Source: Spirochaetales bacterium
Lineage (GTDB): Bacteria; Spirochaetota; Spirochaetia; SZUA-6
DNA: 8,499 nucleotides
Assembly: GCA_003233545.1 (NCBI GenBank)
Contig: QILZ01000228.1
Location: 1-8,499, forward strand
Direction: 5' to 3'
Below are positions 5,369 through 8,499 of the stretch, one piece after another (positions within the stretch are counted from its first letter, which is position 1; every line of letters begins with the position of its first letter). The translations under genes were made by a program, and so were the position numbers. Below the pieces are notes generated by a model. It worked only from the letters and a program-made list of their open reading frames with translations, made no database searches and was not told the DNA's origin.

Positions 5369-7396
5369 TTATAGTAAAAAAGAGCCTATCTGGTAAATCA
5401 GCACTGCAGTTAAATATCCGGCAAGAACACTGTAGAATACGGAAAAAGCTGTCCATTTCCAGCTGTTTGTCTCTCTGTAAATTACACCTATAGAAGCGAT
5501 ACATGGTATGTATAACAAGCTCATTACCATAAATGAGTAAGCAGAAAGTTGTGAAAAGTAAACAGGGATTACGGCTGCTAATTTACCTTCGCCGCCGAAA
5601 AGTGTGCCGAAGGTTCCGACAACGATCTCTTTTGCAATTATACCGAAGAATAAAGCCACTGCTGCCTGCCAGAAAGGGAACCCTGCAGGTCTGAATATAG
5701 GAGCTATGAATTTTCCGAGCTGTCCGGCTAAACTTGCTTCACCTGCGTATTCGGCAGACAGGGGAAAACTTGCAAGAAACCATATAACTATTACACCGGC
5801 AAAAATTATAGTTCCTGCCTTCTTTAAAAACAGACTGCTTCTTTCCCACATGTGTATTATAACACCCAATGCCGAGGGAATCCTGTAGGGCGGCAGTTCC
5901 ATTACGAGCGGAGAAACAGGCCCTTTCAGTATGGGTATTGTCCATTTAAAAAGCTTCGCCGAAAGGACGGCAACCAGGATTCCAAGTGTGTACAATGAAA
6001 ATACAACCAGCCCCTGGTTTTTTGTAAAGAGAATTCCAGTGAACAGCAGATAAACGGGAAGTCTTGCCGAACATGAGATAAACGGATTTATTAATATAGT
6101 AAGGAGTCTGTCCTTTTCCGAAGAAATAGTTCGTGTGGACATAACTGCAGGAACATTACATCCGAAACCAAGTATAATGGAAATAAAAGATCTTCCCGGA
6201 AGGCCTATTGCATGCATTATTCTATCCATAACAAAGGCTGCCCTTGCCATATAACCGACATCTTCTAAGAATGATAAAAGTAAAAAAAGAATCATTATAT
6301 TAGGTAAAAATATTAAAACGGAACCGACACCTCCGATAATCCCGTTGCTGATAAATGATGAAATCCACGAAGGGGCATTTATTTCTTTAAGCCAGCCTGA
6401 TGATAATCCGGAAAACCACCCGAAAAAAGCATCGATATAATCTGCAAAAAGACCTCCGAGCGTAAAGGTCAATTGAAATGTTATCCACATCATAAGAGCA
6501 AAAACGGGAATACCGAGCCATCTGTTTGTAAGTATTCTGTCGATTTTATCGGAAGTACTGAGTTTTTCTTCCGCATAGGCGGGTTTGTAAACACTCCGGC
6601 GGACAATGCTCTGTATTAATCCGTATCTTTTTTCTATAATCTCCGTTTCGAGATCGAAACCAAATTCTTTTTCGAGTTTTGATGTTTCATAAACGCCCGC
6701 CTGTACTGCATTATCGAATCCCTGCCTTTTTATCTCCTCGATTATTTCGATATCCCCTTCCAGAATTTTTAAAGCTAAAAAACGTTTTGGGTATGGAGAG
6801 TTTATGCCTGCCAGCTGTAATTCGACATTTTCTATCGCTTTTTCGATATCAGGGCCGTAATCGATTTTTAGATAGCCCTGATTTTTACCGCCTGTCTTTA
6901 TGATAGTATCCTTTAATTTTTCTATACCCGTATTCTTAAGACCTGATGTTAATACAACGGGAATGCCCAATGCTTCCTCTATTTTTTTAATATCTATTTC
7001 GCCCTTCCTCTCTTCGAAGATATCGATCATATTTAAATCTAGGATAAGATTTACTCCGAGTTCGATCAGTGATGTCAGCAGATAGAGATTCCTTTCGAGA
7101 TTTGTAGAATCCGTTACCGAAACAATGACATCGGGTCTTTTCCTGACAATAAAATCTCTTGCAATTCTTTCATCGATCGAGTAGCCGGTAAGGCTGTATG
7201 TGCCTGGCAGATCGATGACGGAGAAGCTTTGATCATTATATTTAAAAGATCCTTCCTTCTTTTCCACAGTTACACCCGGCCAGTTTCCGACATGCGCCCG
7301 CCCGCCCGTAAGTGCGTTAAAGATTGTGGATTTTCCGGTGTTCGGGTTACCGGCAAGGGCTACTGTTATAACTTTGTTCTTTTCGATTGTTTTCAC
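5369..7396 (-). CDS. feoB: FeoB ferrous iron permease
   Basis: A 675-residue Fe(II) transporter with a cytoplasmic GTPase domain and a polytopic membrane domain. GTPase motifs: G1 GNPNTGKS (16-23), G2 threonine in NWPGVTVE (38-45), G3 DLPG (62-65), G4 NMID (122-125), G5 around TSG (150-152). A helical spacer domain runs to about residue 280, then roughly eight membrane helices hold the two Gate motifs: GFGCNVPA with NPFISCSARLPVY, and GIIAKEIVVGT. The Gate cysteines and proline are kept, so the permease should work. At 675 residues it is normal for the shorter FeoB form without long loops or a fused FeoA/FeoC. The start is GTG 7396, set by GGAGGGAG 5 nt upstream and a 4-nt GTGA overlap with the feoA stop, which implies translational coupling. 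It is the effector of the operon feoC-like, dtxR-feoA, feoA, feoB. Confidence 0.97.
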   Translation of the reverse strand: MKTIEKNKVITVALAGNPNTGKSTIFNALTGGRAHVGNWPGVTVEKKEGSFKYNDQSFSVIDLPGTYSLTGYSIDERIARDFIVRKRPDVIVSVTDSTNLERNLYLLTSLIELGVNLILDLNMIDIFEERKGEIDIKKIEEALGIPVVLTSGLKNTGIEKLKDTIIKTGGKNQGYLKIDYGPDIEKAIENVELQLAGINSPYPKRFLALKILEGDIEIIEEIKRQGFDNAVQAGVYETSKLEKEFGFDLETEIIEKRYGLIQSIVRRSVYKPAYAEEKLSTSDKIDRILTNRWLGIPVFALMMWITFQLTFTLGGLFADYIDAFFGWFSGLSSGWLKEINAPSWISSFISNGIIGGVGSVLIFLPNIMILFLLLSFLEDVGYMARAAFVMDRIMHAIGLPGRSFISIILGFGCNVPAVMSTRTISSEKDRLLTILINPFISCSARLPVYLLFTGILFTKNQGLVVFSLYTLGILVAVLSAKLFKWTIPILKGPVSPLVMELPPYRIPSALGVIIHMWERSSLFLKKAGTIIFAGVIVIWFLASFPLSAEYAGEASLAGQLGKFIAPIFRPAGFPFWQAAVALFFGIIAKEIVVGTFGTLFGGEGKLAAVIPVYFSQLSAYSFMVMSLLYIPCIASIGVIYRETNSWKWTAFSVFYSVLAGYLTAVLIYQIGSFLL

Positions 7397-7635
7397 CTTA
7401 CTCCCTCCTTAATATTTAAAGGCTTTACCATTATTTTTCCTGCCATGCCCTGTCCCAATCCGATTCTTGTATCATCGAGTCCCACTATAACCGGTCCTTT
7501 TCCTGAATTTGCTATTACCTTTAAAATAACACCCGGATGTATCCCCATCTCAAAAAGTCTTTTTATGAAACCCTGTCCTCCGTAGAGGGATGTAACTTGA
7601 AACTGTTCTCCCGGTTTACAATAAGTAAGCGGCAT
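7393..7635 (-). CDS. feoA: FeoA-family protein, stand-alone
   Basis: An 80-residue SH3-like FeoA protein, the normal family length. Key features: FIKRLFEMGIHPG (23-35), the RL..MG..PG core of FeoA; NSGKGPVIVGLDDTRIGLG (43-61); and GMAGKIMVKP (63-72), the ending typical of the second FeoA subtype that sits just before feoB in many anaerobes. FeoA proteins act in the cytoplasm and are needed for FeoB transport in studied bacteria, probably by binding FeoB. ATG 7635 shares its A with the TAA stop of the upstream dtxR-feoA gene, with AGAGG about 8 nt upstream; the 3' end overlaps feoB by 4 nt and supplies the feoB SD. It differs clearly from the canonical FeoA domain in the upstream gene (no APLGDPI motif), so the operon holds two different FeoA modules. 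Confidence 0.95.
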   Translation of the reverse strand: MPLTYCKPGEQFQVTSLYGGQGFIKRLFEMGIHPGVILKVIANSGKGPVIVGLDDTRIGLGQGMAGKIMVKPLNIKEGVR

Positions 7636-7880
7636 TATGGTTCCTCTATTATTATATTTTCCGCTTCGTTTTTTCTTAACGTAAGATGATACCCAAGTAT
7701 CCGGATATCGATAGGATCTCCGAGAGGTGCTATCTTTTTAACTTTTACTGTTGTTCCGGGAACAGCACCCATGTCGAGAAGCCTTGTTTTTAGACTGCCT
7801 ATCCCTGATTTTATTCTGATGATTTTTCCCCATTGTCCTGTTTTTAGGTCCTTAAGAGTTTTTTCCTCATTTTTTTTCAT
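7635..7880 (-). CDS. feoA: Possible internally started FeoA (81 residues) within the dtxR-feoA gene
   Basis: ATG 7880 lies in frame inside the fused gene, in the linker just before the FeoA domain, and is preceded by GGGAGGAG with an 8-nt spacer, the strongest SD site in the window. The product would be a canonical 81-residue FeoA (RLLDMGAVPG, APLGDPI, LRKNEAE), the normal stand-alone length. It may be the true main product if the repressor part is broken, a second product of the same mRNA, or a relic of two genes that fused by loss of a stop codon. The signal is seen; use of this start is inference. Confidence 0.45.
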   Translation of the reverse strand: MKKNEEKTLKDLKTGQWGKIIRIKSGIGSLKTRLLDMGAVPGTTVKVKKIAPLGDPIDIRILGYHLTLRKNEAENIIIEEP

Positions 7881-8332
7881 CCCTTTAACTCCTCCCGAAA
7901 TGGCGGTACTTAAATATTTTCCGGTTTTTATAAAATGCCGGAAATTTTCATATAATATTTCTTTAGTATTAGCAGGAGAATTTTCTATAAAATTTGTGAA
8001 TTTTGTTAATAGCGTTACTGTTTCAATGCTTAAACCATGTTCGATTTTATGAGTGTCTTTTTCAGAAATGCTGTCGTTTAAACCGAGGATATTATGCAGA
8101 AAGTTGTACACCTTTTTATGTCTGTCATACAATTTTTTTGCTTTCTCAAAACCAAAATCCGTAAGTTCCACATATCCGTATCTTTCATGGTCTATGTAAT
8201 TTCTGCTGGATAATTCTTCCAGAGCTTTTACAACCGAAGGAAACTTAACATGCCGTTTTTTTGCTATATCCTTAATATCAGAAATATCTCGAGAAGGTAA
8301 TCTTCCAGACTATTGGTTAACGAGTATTCCAT
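7635..8332 (-). CDS. DtxR/MntR-type metalloregulator fused to FeoA domain, frameshifted in the HTH
   Basis: An iron-dependent repressor-like protein with a C-terminal FeoA domain, broken near its start. Frame one begins at ATG 8332 (AAAGGA 11 nt upstream, 2 nt after the feoC-like stop) and encodes helix 1, NSLEDYLLEIF, but stops at TAG 8266-8264. The rest, in another frame open from 8309, encodes the recognition part DIKDIAKKRHVKFPSVVKAL, the wing ERYGYVELTDFG, the dimerisation domain with RHKKVYNFL and THKIEHGLS, then a helical linker and the FeoA domain with RLLDMGAVPG, APLGDPI and LTLRKNEAE. By eye against MntR, the metal-ligand positions carry D (helix 1), H, H, E and H. About 8-10 residues between helix 1 and helix 2 are missing, so a simple one-base error would not restore a normal domain. 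From the shift onward the frame is intact to TAA 7637-7635. Pseudogenisation or a sequence error are both possible. Confidence 0.85.
7878..7896 (-). promoter_or_regulatory. Strong internal ribosome binding site before the FeoA domain
   Basis: Minus-strand GGGAGGAG (7896-7889), spacer TTAAAGGG (7888-7881), ATG (7880-7878). It is placed exactly at the domain boundary, where it would decide between a fused repressor-FeoA product and a separate FeoA. Confidence 0.5.
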
Positions 8333-8334
8333 TT

Positions 8335-8499
8335 CTATATCCTTTTAATTACATGACACTGTGCAGGATCTTTTAACCGGCATCCGGAGCAGGGAGATAA
8401 GTGAGGCATATCGAGGTTTAAAAAGGATATTTTCCCTTTTTGCTGAAGGAGATATAAGGTATCTTTAATTTCTTTTCTACTGAAGGCCGTTTGCCTGAT
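8335..8499 (-). CDS. FeoC-like winged-helix protein with C-terminal cysteine cluster, 5' end outside window
   Basis: This is the last 54 codons of a frame open from the window edge, ending in TAG 8337-8335, only 2 nt before the dtxR ATG. The visible part reads as the end of a winged helix (SRKEIKDTLYLLQQKGKISF, residues 7-26) followed by a short cysteine-rich tail, PCSGCRLKDPAQC (36-48), with C37, C40 and C48. A small winged-helix protein ending in a cysteine cluster at a feo locus fits FeoC, which in enterobacteria stabilises FeoB and may carry an iron-sulfur cluster. Here it would lead the operon instead of trailing it, or follow genes beyond the edge. Spacing differs from the enterobacterial cysteine pattern, so this is a FeoC-like call from context and layout, not a firm family match. 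Confidence 0.6.
   Translation of the reverse strand: MRQTAFSRKEIKDTLYLLQQKGKISFLNLDMPHLSPCSGCRLKDPAQCHVIKRI

Noticed and set aside
7635..8171. Reading the regulator gene as a complete 178-residue protein from GTG 8171
   Set aside because: That GTG is the valine of the wing segment GYVELTDFG; clear helix-turn-helix sequence continues upstream in frame to 8309, so this start would omit the DNA-binding domain.
8256..8263. Programmed frameshift at the A7 run in the dtxR-type gene
   Set aside because: The run lies downstream of the first-frame stop (8266-8264) and so cannot bring ribosomes into the second frame; residues would still be missing at the junction.

Overview
The window looks like a piece of an anaerobic or microaerophilic bacterial chromosome of moderate GC (about 40% by eye). 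Starts are ATG or GTG, and Shine-Dalgarno (SD) sites are clear at several genes. No RNA gene, insertion sequence or CRISPR array is visible. The phylum cannot be fixed from these genes. A Feo ferrous-iron operon next to a MOT1-type oxyanion transporter suits an anaerobe, but that is inference.

Layout. The plus strand carries the 3' part of a coaBC-type gene (1-639), then a MOT1-family molybdate/sulfate transporter (752-1948). A 433-bp gap (1949-2381) follows with no convincing gene; its minus strand holds protein-like small reading frames in shifting frames. From 2382 onward all genes lie on the minus strand. Read in transcription order from the right edge they are: a FeoC-like Cys-rich winged-helix protein (truncated by the window edge), a DtxR/MntR-type metalloregulator fused to a canonical FeoA domain, a separate second-type FeoA, FeoB, then after a 129-bp gap an MFS transporter, and after a further 206-bp gap a membrane PAS histidine kinase with its own good promoter.

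How the genes work together. The four feo-region genes form one tightly packed operon: gaps or overlaps of 2 nt, 1 nt and 4 nt. FeoB is the G-protein-gated Fe(II) permease, the two FeoA modules are its likely cytoplasmic partners, and the DtxR-type protein and FeoC-like protein are the likely iron-sensing controls. The MFS transporter may be read through from feo or from a weak promoter of its own. The kinase has no response regulator beside it.

Most notable points. (1) The DtxR-type gene carries a frameshift with an apparent loss of about 8-10 codons between helix 1 and helix 2 of its DNA-binding domain. (2) Just before its FeoA domain there is a textbook internal SD plus ATG that would yield an 81-residue stand-alone FeoA, so FeoA could be made even though the repressor reading frame is broken. 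(3) A terminator-like hairpin with a T7 tract faces the plus strand between two minus-strand genes, with no plus-strand gene to serve. I found no clearly undescribed system; the feo locus is the best place to look further.
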